Source of the DNA: Rhinopomastus cyanomelas
Lineage: Eukaryota; Chordata; Aves; Bucerotiformes; Rhinopomastidae
Length of the DNA stretch: 64,000 nt
Assembly (NCBI GenBank): GCA_013400115.1
Contig: VXBP01000342.1
Location: 44,998-108,997 of the forward strand
Reading direction: 5' to 3'
Part shown: one piece after another, positions 32,016-42,731 of the stretch
Layout of the letters: every line of letters begins with the position of its first letter
Numbering within the stretch: the stretch's first letter is position 1
Translations under genes and position numbers: made by a program
Notes under the pieces: model-generated
Seen by the model: only the letters and a program-made list of their open reading frames with translations
What the model was told of the DNA's origin: nothing
The model's database searches: none

Positions 32016-32219
32016 TTACAGAATCATAGAATGGCCCAGGTTGGAAGAAACTTCCAAAGGACATCTAGTTCGACACCCCTGTAGGGATAAGGGACATCTT
32101 CAGCTGGATCAGGTTGTCCAGAGCCTTGTCCAGCCTCACCTTGAAGATCTCCAGGGTTGGGGGCCTCAACTCCCTCCCTGGGCAGACTGTTCCAGTGTTC
32201 AACCACTCTCCTGCTTGAG
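32016..32219 (-). mobile_element. CR1 3' end, family C
   Basis: Inverted tail AGAATCATAGAATGGCCCAG, CCAGAGCCTTGTCCAGCCTC, CTCAACTCCCTCCCTGGGCA. Truncated at TCCTGCTTGAGA, where a family A copy begins. Confidence 0.85.
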
Positions 32220-32220
32220 A

Positions 32221-32412
32221 TCACAGTATCACAGAACATTAGGGATTGGAAGTGACCTTGAAAAATCATCTAGTCCAGTCCCCCTGACACAGCAGGATCA
32301 CCTAGACCAATTAGCACAGGAACATATCCAGGTGGGTGTTAAACATCTCCAGAGAGGGGAACTACACAATCCCCCTGGGCAGCCTGTTCCAGTGCTTTGC
32401 TACCCTCACTGT
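32221..32412 (-). mobile_element. CR1 3' end, family A
   Basis: Inverted tail TCACAGTATCACAGAACATT to TGCTTTGCTACCCTCACTGT. It directly follows the family C copy in the same orientation. Confidence 0.87.
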
Positions 32413-32756
32413 GGACATGAAAGGTTTTACTTGAATACTGTGGGATTTCACAAAATGGTTCACCTGGTCAAATAATAGTGAAGATATTATTTAGTTTTTA
32501 AAACAGGTGTGCAGCAAGTTCTTAGCAAAAGAACCTGAGAAAGGCAGTTGATCTAGTTAAGGCACTTAAACATTGAAAACAATGGTAAGAATTGAGTTTT
32601 TTACATCTCAGCTGTGATGCATCTTAAAATGAATCAGGACAGATGAAGAAATACAACTTTAGAGCTTCAGGCTTGGTACCTCTTGTGGCTTGTGCCATTG
32701 TCATCTGATTTCCTGGGTCCTGTTTCAGTATTCTTCACAGTAGTTGCACTAAACTA
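32413..32756. other. Non-repeat stretch, nothing recognised
   Basis: About 0.34 kb; no feature supported. Confidence 0.5.
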
Positions 32757-33208
32757 CTGCTGGAGAGAGTCCAGCACAGAGCAACAAAGATGATGAAGCA
32801 AGTAGAACACCTCCCTTATGAGGAAAGGCTGAGAGAGCTGGGTCTCTTGAACTTTGACAAGAGGAGACTGAGGGGTGACCTCATTAATGTCTACAAATAT
32901 GTTAAGGGTGGATGTCAGGAGGATGGAGCCAGGCTCTGCTCAGTGTCATCTAGTGATAAGATAAGGGGCAATGGGTGTAAGCTGGAACAGAGGAGGTTCC
33001 ACACAAATATGAGAAGGAACTTATGACCAGTGAGCATGACAGAGCACTGGAAGGGGCTGCCCAGGGGTGTTGTGGAGTCTCCTTGTCTGGAAACATTTAA
33101 ACCTGCCTGAGTATGTTCCTGTGCACCTTGGTGTAGGTGATTGTGCTGTAGAAAAGGAATTGGACTGGATGATCTTTTGAGGTCCCTTTCAATCCCTAAT
33201 GTTCTGTA
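32757..33208 (+). mobile_element. CR1, family A
   Basis: Frame 32790-33026: QVEHLPYEERLRELGLLNFD, DLINVYKYVKGGCQEDGARL, CSVSSSDKIRGNGCKLEQRR, stopped by TGA after MRRNL, where most copies read FF. Tail CCCTAATGTTCTGTA. Confidence 0.91.
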
Positions 33209-33783
33209 AACACAAATGTTAAAGAGTGCTTCTGTTGGAAGGTAAATTTCATGACCTGTAATTGTTATCTCACAGTCTGAAAAATGCCCTTCTCTGAAGC
33301 ACATGGACTGAGCAGGCTACCTGGACTGAGCAGGCTACCTGGACTGTCAAAGTTGTACTGTTCAGCACAAGAATTAAAACCCACACTCTCCTTTCCACAG
33401 GATGTTAGGAAGAATGTGCAAAAGAGACTTCTTTCCTCTCCAGACCTGTTAATTTGGGTCTTAATGTGCAACAACTTCTCTGCGCACTTCATGGCACTTT
33501 ACAATATTAGGTAGTGTGATTAGAGAGGTAATTAGGAAACTGTAATAATGGGATGAGCGAGAACTGGTGCTTTAAAGCCTATAAATTATAGCCAAAGCAA
33601 TTTCATTTCATGCATAAATAAATCAGATTAATTCCCACTCAGAAAGATCTCCTGTACTCCAAATGTTGTTGGATGCCATGACTTAAAGTTGAAGTGGAAG
33701 CATGAATTGCTGTCATTATATGACATAGAATTCACTAGTTCTCATGAATCGACCCACAAAACGGTGCGTGGTCGCACAAAACC
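33209..33783. other. Non-repeat stretch with an 18-bp tandem repeat
   Basis: GACTGAGCAGGCTACCTG occurs twice in tandem at 33306-33323 and 33324-33341, followed by a partial third unit. No gene recognised around it. Confidence 0.6.
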
Positions 33784-34060
33784 CTGTGTGACTTGGTCTG
33801 GATGATCCTGCTGTTGCAGGGGGATTGGACTAGATGATCTTTCGAGGTCCCTTCCAATCCCTAATGATTCTATGATTAGGGATTGGAAGGGACCCCGAAA
33901 GAACATCCAGTCCAATCCTCCCATCAGAGCAGGATCACCTAGACTGAGTCACACAGGAACACCTCCAGGTGGGTTTTAAATGTCTCCAGAGAAGGAGACT
34001 CCACAACACCCCTGGGCAGCCCTTTCTAGTGCCCTGTCACCCTTACTGGGAAGAAGGACC
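33784..34060. mobile_element. Two CR1 tails joined tail-to-tail, forming a palindrome
   Basis: 33784-33877 plus: CTGTGTGACTTGGTCTGGAT ... CCAATCCCTAAT. 33878-34060 minus: ATTAGGGATTGGAAGGGACC ... CACCCTTACTGGGAAGAAGG. GGTCCCTTCCAATCCCTAAT at 33846-33865 is perfectly inverted at 33875-33894, with a 9-base centre (GATTCTATG). The match extends about seven bases further with one mismatch. Confidence 0.9.
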
Positions 34061-35103
34061 ATTCCAATGCAAGAAGAATTACATTTTCAAAATGTTGTTA
34101 AATATACTTGTGAGGAGCCTTTATGATGGGAGACAGTCAATCAATGTGTCATGTGAATGTTATTGAGTAGCTCTTCTGTACTCTGCATATAACATGTAAG
34201 GCTTTTCTTACTTGCTTACACGTGATATTGAGACACAGCAACAGGAATCATAGTCGCAGTTGTCTGCTGTAGAGAATGTTGTGTAGTGTGTGCTGTGTGC
34301 ACCCAAACAGCCCAGTGCTCAGTCAAATCATTCTAGTTTTGACACAAGAAATGACACCTAGGACGTCCTGAAAGCTGCACATCCTTTTATACCCTGAACT
34401 AAAGTGAAGCCTGTTTACATAGTCACAAATCATAGCTTTCAGAGGTAGAAAATGAAAGAACAATCACACATAGGTGAAAGTATCCTTGTCTTTTGCTGCT
34501 TGCTGGGAAGCCATTCACGTTGATATCAGGAAAAGACTTAGTTTTAAAATGTATGAGATCAGGACTGAGGTCAAATTCTGTAAGGTGTAATGTGCCACGG
34601 GCTGTTATTAGGCACCCTGAGCTGAATCTGATGCTCTTCAGAATAGAAAACTCTCACATCGCCCAGGGCAGAGCCCTCATTGTCTCATTTCCAGGATCGT
34701 AATGATCTGGGACGCTGTTATAGACAGACAAAGGTAGAAGCAGACACTGTATTGCTATAAACAATTAATGAAGCCTCTGCTGTTGTGAACAGGGAGTTGC
34801 ATGTATTTTTTACTCCATAGAACACAGAGCCTTATGTTTAATTATGTTACCATCTTTGGGAAAAAAACAAACCAACATTAAAATGAATAACAGATCTAAA
34901 CTACATTTAGAAGCAATTATGTTAAGCCACATGTTTGAGTTTTCCCATAGGATTCCCATTTGAATTGTTTTCAGACCACAAACTACTTCTCGTTTTTTTG
35001 GGGCTTTTTTTTCATTTATGTATAGCATTTGATCATTGATTTGAGTAAATGAAAGTTTGGCTGGTGTAGAAGAAAACAACACACCATGCTTGGAATGTGT
35101 GTT
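34061..35103. other. Non-repeat stretch, nothing recognised
   Basis: About 1 kb; T run near 34993-35012. Short frames at 34493-34702 and 34810-35082 lack recognisable content. Confidence 0.5.
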
Positions 35104-35590
35104 ATAGGCTGGACTTGATTATCTCAGGACTAGAACACCTCCCTTATGAGGAAAGGCTGAGGAAGCTGGGTCTCGTGAGCTTGGAGAAAAGGAGAATGAA
35201 GAATGACCTCATTAATGTCTACAAATATGTGAAGGGTGGGTGTCAGGAAGGTGGAGCCAGGCTCTGCTCAGTGTCGTCCAATGATAGGACAAGGGGCAAT
35301 GGCTGTAAGCTAGAACATAGGAGGCTCCACATCAGTCTGAGAGGGAACTTGTTCCCAGTGAGGGTGGCAGAGCAGTGGAAGGGGCTGCTCAGGGGTGTTG
35401 TGGAATCTCTTTTTCTGAATAAGTTTAAAACGTGCCTGGAAATGTTCCTGTGCTACTTGGTCTAGATGGTCCTGCTCTGGCAGGGGAGTTGTACTAAATG
35501 ATCTTTTGAGGTCCCTTCCAATCCCTAATGTTCTGTGACTCTGTGATCTCAGAGGTCTTTTCCAGCCTTAATGATTCTGTGATTCACGTG
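35104..35590 (+). mobile_element. Older CR1 3' tail split by a nested family A CR1
   Basis: Outer tail pieces TATAGGCTGGACTTGATT (35104-35120) and AGGTCTTTTCCAGCCTTAAT ... ATTCTGTGATTC (35553-35590). Outside the nested copy and one copy of its 7-bp duplication they read as a continuous tail (GATTATCTCAG then AGGTCTTTTCC). Confidence 0.88.
35128..35545 (+). mobile_element. Nested CR1, family A, with 7-bp target duplication
   Basis: Frame 35097-35465: HLPYEERLRKLGLVSLEKRR, DLINVYKYVKGGCQEGGARL, SNDRTRGNGCKLEHRRLHIS, LRGNLFPVRVAEQWKGLLRG and FLCYLV. Tail TTCTGTGACTCTGTG. Flanked by ATCTCAG at 35121-35127 and 35546-35552. Confidence 0.92.
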
Positions 35591-35966
35591 ATATTTTACC
35601 AAAACTATTTCTGCTCTGTCATACAATTAATAAACTGATCTGTCTTTCCCTGCGTTGTGTTGGTATTGAGGGTAAACTTTTGATACCTACTTTTAAGCAA
35701 AAGTGTTAAGCAGCTATAGATGTGAGCACAGCATGCACAGCTATATCCCACTGGTGTTACCCACATGATTAGAGCCAATAAAACCAATGTGAGAGACTAT
35801 GTCAGTTGAAAATGGCACTAACCTAAAATAAAAGCCAATTATTTCTTGTTAAATATCATTAATATACTTATTGTAGCAGCAAAAATTGATGTCCAAGTGA
35901 GTACATATGCACCTCTGGGACATAGTGAGGGTCAGAAATATGAAGAGGTTATATTGTGAGAAAAGC
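35591..35966. other. Non-repeat stretch, nothing recognised
   Basis: About 0.37 kb; no feature supported. Confidence 0.5.
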
Positions 35967-36293
35967 AGAGTTGAAGGATGGGTGTCAGAAGGATGGAGTC
36001 AGGCTCTGCTCAGTGTCATTTAAAGATAGGACAAAGGACAATGGGTATCAGCTGGAACATAGGAGGCTCCACATCAATATGCGAAGGAACTTATGCCCAG
36101 TGGGTATGACAGTGGAAGGGACTGCTCAGGGGGGTGGTGGAGTCTCCTTCTCTGGAGATGTGTAAAACCTGCCTGGGTATGTTACTGTGTGACTTGGTGT
36201 AGGTGATCTTGCTGTGGCAGGGGGATTGGACTGGATTACTTTTGAAGGTCCCTTCCAATCCCTAATGTTCTGTGACTCTGTGATTCTGTGAAT
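35967..36293 (+). mobile_element. CR1, family A
   Basis: Frame 35956-36165: LKDGCQKDGVRLCSVSFKDR, KDNGYQLEHRRLHINMRRNL, then a frameshift. Tail GTTCTGTGACTCTGTGATTC. Confidence 0.9.
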
Positions 36294-36816
36294 GTATGCC
36301 CGTAACATGTGCAAATGGTTTTTCAAACATCCTAGAGGGTCCATGACAAACCTACCTTCCTACCCCATAAGTCCCCTTAAAAAGAAAAGCTCTGTTTATC
36401 AGGAAGGGAAGAAATACGTGAGAATTCCTTTACATTCTTGTTTCTTTCTATCAGGAGTAGATAGTACCTGAAGGATATTGTAGTCGAGCTGTAGCAAGGC
36501 ATTACAACTTGTGTAGATCTGGGAAAATCATGGTGCAGTATAATGAATGACTAGTGTTGCCAGCTCTTGGTTTGCTCATTTATGTAACTTCTAAGTTGTA
36601 CTCCCCTACTGCAGCATTATTTATTTATGTTGTGTTAGCATCTGAGCCAAAAGTAGGACACGCGTCTCCAGAGACCATCTCTATTTTTTTCTCTCTGCCA
36701 TATCGTAGTTTCCACTGACTATTCTGGGTCTTACTGAGACCTAATGCACATTGCAGATGAATTCTTGGGGTAATGCTGAGAAGCCCCAATTGCCATCTTT
36801 TGTGAGAGGTACTGTG
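36294..36816. other. Non-repeat stretch, nothing recognised
   Basis: About 0.5 kb; no feature supported. Confidence 0.5.
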
Positions 36817-36955
36817 CGAGAAGGAGACATTCAAGCTGCATCTGGATGTGTTGCTGCGTGAGCTGCTCTAGGGAAACCTGATCTGCAGGGTGGTTGGACT
36901 AGATGATCTCCGAAGGTCCTTTCCGATCTGTACCGTTCTCTGACTCTGATTCTGA
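36817..36955 (+). mobile_element. CR1 3' end, another older family
   Basis: GAGAAGGAGACATTCAAGCT, TGCTCTAGGGAAACCTGATC, GGTTGGACTAGATGATCTCC, CCGTTCTCTGACTCTGATTC. The 3' UTR differs from families A to D. Confidence 0.8.
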
Positions 36956-37119
36956 CGATTGCAGACGTTCTGGAAGTTAGGTGCTCTAGAGCAGCAAGAG
37001 AACCCCTTCTAGATGCAATAAATAATTAGATACTGTGAAAAACAAAAAGAGAAGCAGAGGTTTTTTTACAACATTTCCCACTCTTTCCTGGCTATGTACA
37101 GGAAGTGAGATTTCTTACC

Positions 37120-37612
37120 ATAGAATCATAGAGTCATTCAGGTTGGAAAAGACCCTTGGGATCACCAAGTCCAACCATCAACCCTACTCTACAAGTTCAC
37201 CCTTAAACCAGATCCCCCAATACTACATGTAAGCGACTTTTAAACACATCCAGATTTGGAGACTCAACCAGCACTCTGGGCAGCCCATTCCACTGCCTGA
37301 CCACTCTCTCCAGGAAGAATTTCTTCCTGATGTCCAATCTAAACCTCCCCTATTGAAGCTTGAAATCTTTCCCTCAGGTTCTGTCACTAACTACCTGTGA
37401 GAAGAGATAAGCACCAACATCTCTACAATGTCCTTTCATGTAGTTGTAGAGAGTGATGAGGTGTCCCCTCAGCCTCCTCAGGCTCAAACTAAACAGCCCA
37501 AACTCTCTTAATCTGTCCTCATTAGATTTATTCTCCAGGCCCTTTCCCAGCTTCACTGCCCTCTTCTGCACCTCCCCGTCTCCCTTGTACTGAGGTGAAC
37601 CAAACACACCAC
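37120..37612 (-). mobile_element. CR1, family B
   Basis: Inverted tail ATAGAATCATAGAGTCATTC. The minus frame 37655-37374 reads AVKLGKGLENKSNEDRLREF, LRGHLITLYNYMKGHCRDVG, AYLFSQVVSDRT. The C-terminal frame is broken. About 490 bases. Confidence 0.9.
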
Positions 37613-37956
37613 ATCCTTGGAGTTTCAGTGAAGGTGGCTTTGGAGTTGATTTCAAAATAATGTTTTTGTTTACAACTCACAAGACAATTAGCTAAGGCTC
37701 TAATGTTTACTGGCTTTGTGTGATTTAAGCAGTCCCCTGCCATTTTTTGAGACATTTTTATTTCCTTTCAAGATGTATCACCTAGAAAGAGGAGATAATG
37801 GGAAACTGTGCACACTCAAAACTATCCTTTAGCAGCTTTTAGAGTGCTAAGTCTCTCCTGGGGCTTCTAGTAGATTTCATGGTATAAGTGTTGTGCCTTA
37901 TCAAATTCATGAGCCTCCTTCAGCCGTGATCAAAAAAGGAGCATGAATCAAATGGG
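37613..37956. other. Non-repeat stretch up to the gap
   Basis: About 0.34 kb; nothing supported. Confidence 0.5.
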
Positions 37957-38107
37957 NNNNNNNNNNNNNNNNNNNNNNNNNNNNNNNNNNNNNNNNNNNN
38001 NNNNNNNNNNNNNNNNNNNNNNNNNNNNNNNNNNNNNNNNNNNNNNNNNNNNNNNNNNNNNNNNNNNNNNNNNNNNNNNNNNNNNNNNNNNNNNNNNNNN
38101 NNNNNNN
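37957..38107. other. Assembly gap, 151 Ns
   Basis: A run of 151 N. Sequence to its right starts inside a CR1 3' end (CAATCCCTAATGTTCTGTGA), so the missing bases probably include the rest of a short plus-strand CR1 fragment. Confidence 0.98.
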
Positions 38108-38134
38108 CAATCCCTAATGTTCTGTGATTCTGTG
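38108..38134 (+). mobile_element. CR1 tail, truncated by assembly gap
   Basis: CAATCCCTAATGTTCTGTGA plus TTCTGTG. Family A tail; the rest is hidden by the gap. Confidence 0.82.
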
Positions 38135-38375
38135 TAAAATGGGTACAAGTGGGCAAACAGTTCTTATTTTACTGATTATTTCCTCTCCTGTTTATTTATC
38201 TTTTAAAGCAGACCTTGAGAATTGCACCAAAAATTTCCTGTACATACGTTTTCCACTGTGTTGTTTTGTAAACAGCAAGTGTTTCAAGAATTATAATTGC
38301 ACTAGAGGAGTAAGAACAAGGGAAAAAAGAAAATAAAATAAAACGGGGATGAAGATAAAATGATTTTAAGACTGA

Positions 38376-38938
38376 ATCATAGAATCATTAGAACCATAGA
38401 ATCATTAGGGATTGAAAGGGACCTTGAAAAATCATCCAGTCCAATCCCCCTGCCACAGCAGGATCACCAAGACCAAGTCGCACAGGAACATGTCCAAGCA
38501 ACATATCTGTCAGTGTCACTGGGAAAAAGTTCCTTCTCACATTGATGTGGAACCTCCTATTATTCTTCACGCAGAGGGTAACAGAGCATTGGAACAGGCT
38601 GCCTAGGGGAGTTGTGGAGTCTCCTTCTCTGGAAACATTTAAAACCCACCTGGATGTGTGGCTTTTCTCAGTGTCATCTAAAGATAGGACAAGGGGCAGT
38701 GGGTGTCAGCTGGAACATAGGAGGGTCCACATCCATATGAGAAGGAACTTCTTCCTAGTGAGTGTTGTAGAGCACTGAAAGGGGCTGCTCAGGGGGGTTG
38801 TGGTGTCTCCTTTTCTGGAGACGTTTAAAACCCACCTGGACATGTTCATGGGCGACTTGGTCGAGGTGGTCCTGCTGTGGCAGGGGGCTGGCCTCGATGG
38901 TCTTTCGAGGTCCCTTCCAGTCCCTAATGTTCTGTGTG
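38376..38938. mobile_element. CR1 cluster: one minus copy and two partial plus copies
   Basis: 38376-38564 minus with double tail (GAATCATAGAATCATTAGAA, CATAGAATCATTAGGG) and an internal deletion near 38497. 38565-38667 plus: GAGCATTGGAACAGGCTGCC ... CACCTGGATGTGTGG. 38668-38938 plus, starting further upstream in ORF2 (SVSSKDRTRGSGCQLEHRRV) and ending TTCTGTGTGAT. The second plus piece repeats consensus sequence already in the first, so two insertions or a partial duplication are needed. Confidence 0.82.
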
Positions 38939-40183
38939 ATCTAGGTCTTGATGTATTTAGAAATCCTAAAGGCTGGAAATTCTGCAGTATTTCCAAAACA
39001 ATGTAAAAGGTTTCATATTAAGTGACAAACTTGACAGGGAGCAGTATTAAATTGTCTAGATCAGTATCCAAGGCATAATGGGCCCCTTTCAAGTTTAGGA
39101 ATGCAAGAAGTTTTACATTTTCTGGGCTGTTTTTTAGAGCAAATGTATAGTGTCAGTGTAATTTCTCAGTTCAGAGAACACTTAGAACCGACAGTATATT
39201 TTATATTTTTATTAGCCAAAAACCATGAAGCATTGAGAACTCAAAGCTCAGGTTTAGTACCACTGAGTTCAATGGAGCTATCAGTGTTTGCAGCAAATAG
39301 AAAAGATTTAGTTTGCTCTAAAATCCTTGTATGAGCTCCACTCTCAAAAAGGATCAGAATCTCTCTGCAGGAACGGAAATGTTTAGTCCTTTCATTGGGC
39401 TTACTCATTTAAATTGGTTTTCAAGTAGTTGGAAGATTGTCTACTTAGACCACACAAAGAGCATTGTTTAAAAAAAGAGTCAAAAGGATTATAATTATCT
39501 AATTAATCTGATGGAGGTTTTTATTTGCATTTTCAATCTTTTTTTTTTTCCAAGTCAAGTTTCTGCTTTCATGTCTACAGAGAAGGTCTTGTTCTTAAAG
39601 AGCACAGCAGCCACAGGCAGACCTAAAGCCTTATTTACCAGGAAGAAATTTGCAGGATTCAGTACATGCATGGTTCTTAGAAGTCATTTGAGAAAAATGT
39701 ATATTTTTTAGGTATTTGTGCTTTGAATACCCTATGAGCAGCTGTGCATCCCAACAGCTGTCTCTGTGTGTACAATACAGGGAAAACACTAGCCTTTTTG
39801 GCTTCAGAGAGGAAGAAGATATCCATCCCATGCAGCTGAACAGCTCCCAAAACCAGGTGGAGATGTTTCTACATGTCCTGGACAGTAGGGATTGTTTAAA
39901 GATGCTCCCTGTGGGAAGTATGTCAAAAGCTAACCTAACAGTAACATCTCCACACTAATACCTGGTTCTTTGACCAACATGTGCCTTCTGACCCTAAAAG
40001 TTAGGGGCTCTATGAGAAAGAAGACTCAGGTTCAGTCCAAGATAAGCAATCAGTCAGTTAATTCATGGTGCAACTGGAATTTAGAGAGAAAACTTCAGCT
40101 TGAAACAGTTTGAATGTGAAATATTCTAGGTTTTTCGGTGTTTTACTGGGTATACTGTGTATACCCACTGTGTAAAGCAGTGT
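38939..40183. other. Non-repeat stretch, nothing recognised
   Basis: About 1.2 kb; T run near 39538-39551. Short frames at 39101-39334, 39511-39711 and 39716-39958 show no recognised domain. Confidence 0.5.
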
Positions 40184-40418
40184 AATCACAGAATCATAAA
40201 ATCACTACAGACTGGAAGGGACCTTGAAAGATCATCTAGTCCAATCCCCCCACAACAGCAGGATCACCTAGACCAAGTCACACAGGAACACATCCAGGTG
40301 GCCCTTTCCAATCTCAAATGTTCTGTGATTCCATGAGGAAGGGCTTCCGAATATCCTACCTAAACCTTCCTCTGGTGCAGCTTCAGGCCCTGCCCTCTTG
40401 TCCTGTCACTAGTTGCCA
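40184..40418. mobile_element. Three CR1 scraps in a row (minus, plus, minus)
   Basis: 40184-40299 minus: AATCACAGAATCATAAAATC ... ACATCCAGGTGG. 40300-40335 plus: CCCTTTCCAATCTCAAATGT tail. 40336-40418 minus: GGAAGGGCTTCCGAATATCC ... TGTCACTAGTTGCC, an older ORF2 piece (RKPF-type C-terminus). Confidence 0.75.
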
Positions 40419-41231
40419 AATAATGGAAGAATGAAGGAAGATTAAAGATACTGATCTTCATGCACTTACCTAATTCTCTCAAAACTTAGCTTTACTAGCT
40501 AATGGTTCAAATATTTTAAATGGTTTGGTTTTTCCATTGTAGAACTGTGTCCAAATGGCCACAAAGAACAAAATGTCTCAAAAACCTTGAAACAGATTTC
40601 TGTGACAGCTCAGTTTGGTAGCTTGTGCCAATCAGCTTCATTATAGACTTGGGAGATTTTTTTTATAGGGATTTAAACTTAGAGCAGGAAAGATTGGATT
40701 GTTTTTCCTTAAATGAAGATATTTTCTATTTGAATGACATTTAAGGAGAGAAGATCTTTAATATTACCACTCAGAAAATGTATTTTTTTAATAGTATTGT
40801 TTGAAACAAGCTAATAATAGGACAAGGTTTAGCAGTGCTGGTGGGGCTAGCCAAAACTGATTCCATGATTCTATGTATATTTTGTTTTTCTAACTTGTCA
40901 GAATGAAATATTTCTGTATCTTCAAGATTTCAGTATCTCTATTTTAAAGCTAAGTTTGCAAATAAGAAGTCTCCTGAAAGTGATCTCTTTGATTAATTTG
41001 CTGTTGCTTTAGAAATTGTAGACATATCTCATGGAGCCATACATAACACTGTTTCAGGATCATTTATTCAATTTCTGTAGCCATGGAGCCTGGTAAAAAG
41101 TCTAGCATGTAGTCAGTCTTTGTAAAGATCCCAGTTCAGCAACCTCATCCCCATTAGCTTATGTTGGAACTGTGCTTTTACAAACAGCTGGATTCTTTGG
41201 CAATTTCAGAGCTTTTATTTAAGACTAAGAA
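40419..41231. other. Non-repeat stretch, nothing recognised
   Basis: About 0.8 kb. A TTCCATGATTCTATG at about 40860 could be a relic CR1 tail, too short to call. Confidence 0.5.
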
Positions 41232-41492
41232 GCTCAGCATGAACTAGCAATGTGTGAGTGGTCAACTGTATCCTGGGCTGTATCAAAAGAAGTGTCATCA
41301 GCAAGTCAAGAGAGGTGATTCTCCCCTTCAGCTGTCAGGTTGCCCAGAGAATCTGTGTATGTGTCCTCCGTGGAAGGCCAGGTTGGATGGGGCTCTGGGC
41401 AACTTGATCTGGTGAGAGGTGTCCCTGCCCATGGCAAAGGGTTGGAAATAGGTGGTCTTTAAGGTCCTTTCCAGTCTAAACCATTCTGTGAA
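41232..41492 (+). mobile_element. CR1, older family C, internally deleted
   Basis: GCTCAGCATGAACTAGCAAT and CTGGGCTGTATCAAAAGAAG (ORF2), jumping near 41335 to GGTTGCCCAGAGAATCTGTG and the 3' end GGTCTTTAAGGTCCTTTCCA, ATTCTGTGA. Confidence 0.8.
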
Positions 41493-42132
41493 GTAAAACA
41501 TGGCTTTCCTACACATCAGGAGGGAAATGAATGTATCTAATTACCTCCTAGTGGTCATTAAAGACAAAGACATCTTATGTACAGTAATGCATAAAGAGTT
41601 AAATATTGTCCTGTGCTCCTTCACAGTGGACAAATGGGAGACAAAATAATCTTGCAGTTGTGTATTAGGGAGCAAAATGATTTAGTGGAGATAGGATAAG
41701 TCAATCTATTACTGTTTGCAGCTACTGTTCTTTAGCCTGTTTCTCAGCTAGACTTAATTAATAGACTTAATTAAAATCTTGAACTGGATCTTATTCTGAA
41801 ATTAAAATACAGAAATAATAAAATTATATAGTATTGCATATTATTGAGTCAAGAGAGAGAATAACTCATGTTACTGTTAATTTTATTGTTTGCAGCATTA
41901 AAGATCTCAATATAAAAATAATGTCACTAATACGATAAAATCAGTTGCATTTATCATGCCTGCTGCAAAATATGTTTATATTTCCACTGAAAATGTAATC
42001 TGAATGTTTCTTTATCCAGCAAGATATCTCTTCAGTGGAATAGTACATATTGATAGAAAATCCAACCATCGAAATAGAAGGTGGCCAAATCTGCCCTGAA
42101 ACTTCTGGGGAAAACGACCTTGCCATGGTAGA
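41493..42132. other. A/T-rich non-repeat stretch
   Basis: About 0.64 kb; no feature supported. Confidence 0.5.
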
Positions 42133-42594
42133 CAGTTCAAGAAGGACACAGAACTGCTGGAAAGAGTTCAGCGCAGAGCCATGAAGAACACCTCCCTGAT
42201 GAGGAAAGGCTGAGGGAGCTGAGTCTCTTGAGCTTGGAGAAACAGAGACTGAGGTGTGACCTCATTAATGTTGATAAATATGTGAAAGGTGGGTGTCAGG
42301 AGGATGGAGCCAGGCTCTGCTCTATGTCATCTAATAATAGGACAAGGGGTAATAGGTGTGAGCTGGAACACAGAAGGTTCCACGTCAATATGAGAAGGAA
42401 CTTCTTCCCAGTGAGGGTGACAGAGCCCTGGAAGGGGCTGCCCAGGGGGGTTGTGGAGTCTCCTTCTCTGGAGATGTTTAAAACCTGCTTGAATATGTTC
42501 CTGTGTGACTTGGTCTAGGGGATCCTGCTGTGGGAAGGGGATTGGGCTGGATGATCTTTCGAGTTCCCTTCTATTTTCTGAGGTTCTGTGACCC
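42133..42594 (+). mobile_element. CR1, family A
   Basis: GTTCAAGAAGGACACAGAAC on. Frame 42228-42518 intact through the C-terminus: RCDLINVDKYVKGGCQEDGA, SNNRTRGNRCELEHRRFHVN, MRRNFFPVRVTEPWKGLPRG, FLCDLV. Tail GAGGTTCTGTGACCCTG. Confidence 0.91.
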
Positions 42595-42605
42595 TGCTAC
42601 ATTTT

Positions 42606-42731
42606 TTAGTCCCTCCTGTAGTGGTCATAGCAGTAGCAGTGTGGTGTTGTGCGGTGTATCCTTATCGGGATCCCCATGCATTCTACCTGGGCCGCTATTA
42701 ACATCATGGGTAAGAGATCCCAGCTATATTT
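42606..42731 (-). repeat. Non-CR1 sequence related to 54216-54353 (unknown family)
   Basis: On the minus strand an open frame begins KYSWDLLPMMLIAAQVECMG and ends at TAA (42606-42608). Aligned without gaps to 54216-54353 plus it shares about 57 of 89 bases by my count, in the same reading frame (KYSW, V, GI, IR, H conserved). This suggests two diverged copies of one coding repeat, possibly retroviral; the family is not identified. Confidence 0.5.

Noticed and set aside
33306..33341. 18-bp tandem repeat considered as a minisatellite
   Set aside because: Only two full units; noted in the surrounding entry but too short to mean more.
37907..38156. Open frames spanning the N run
   Set aside because: They are translations of unknown bases.
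40855..40880. Possible CR1 tail (TTCCATGATTCTATG)
   Set aside because: Fifteen bases without adjoining 3' UTR are not enough to call.
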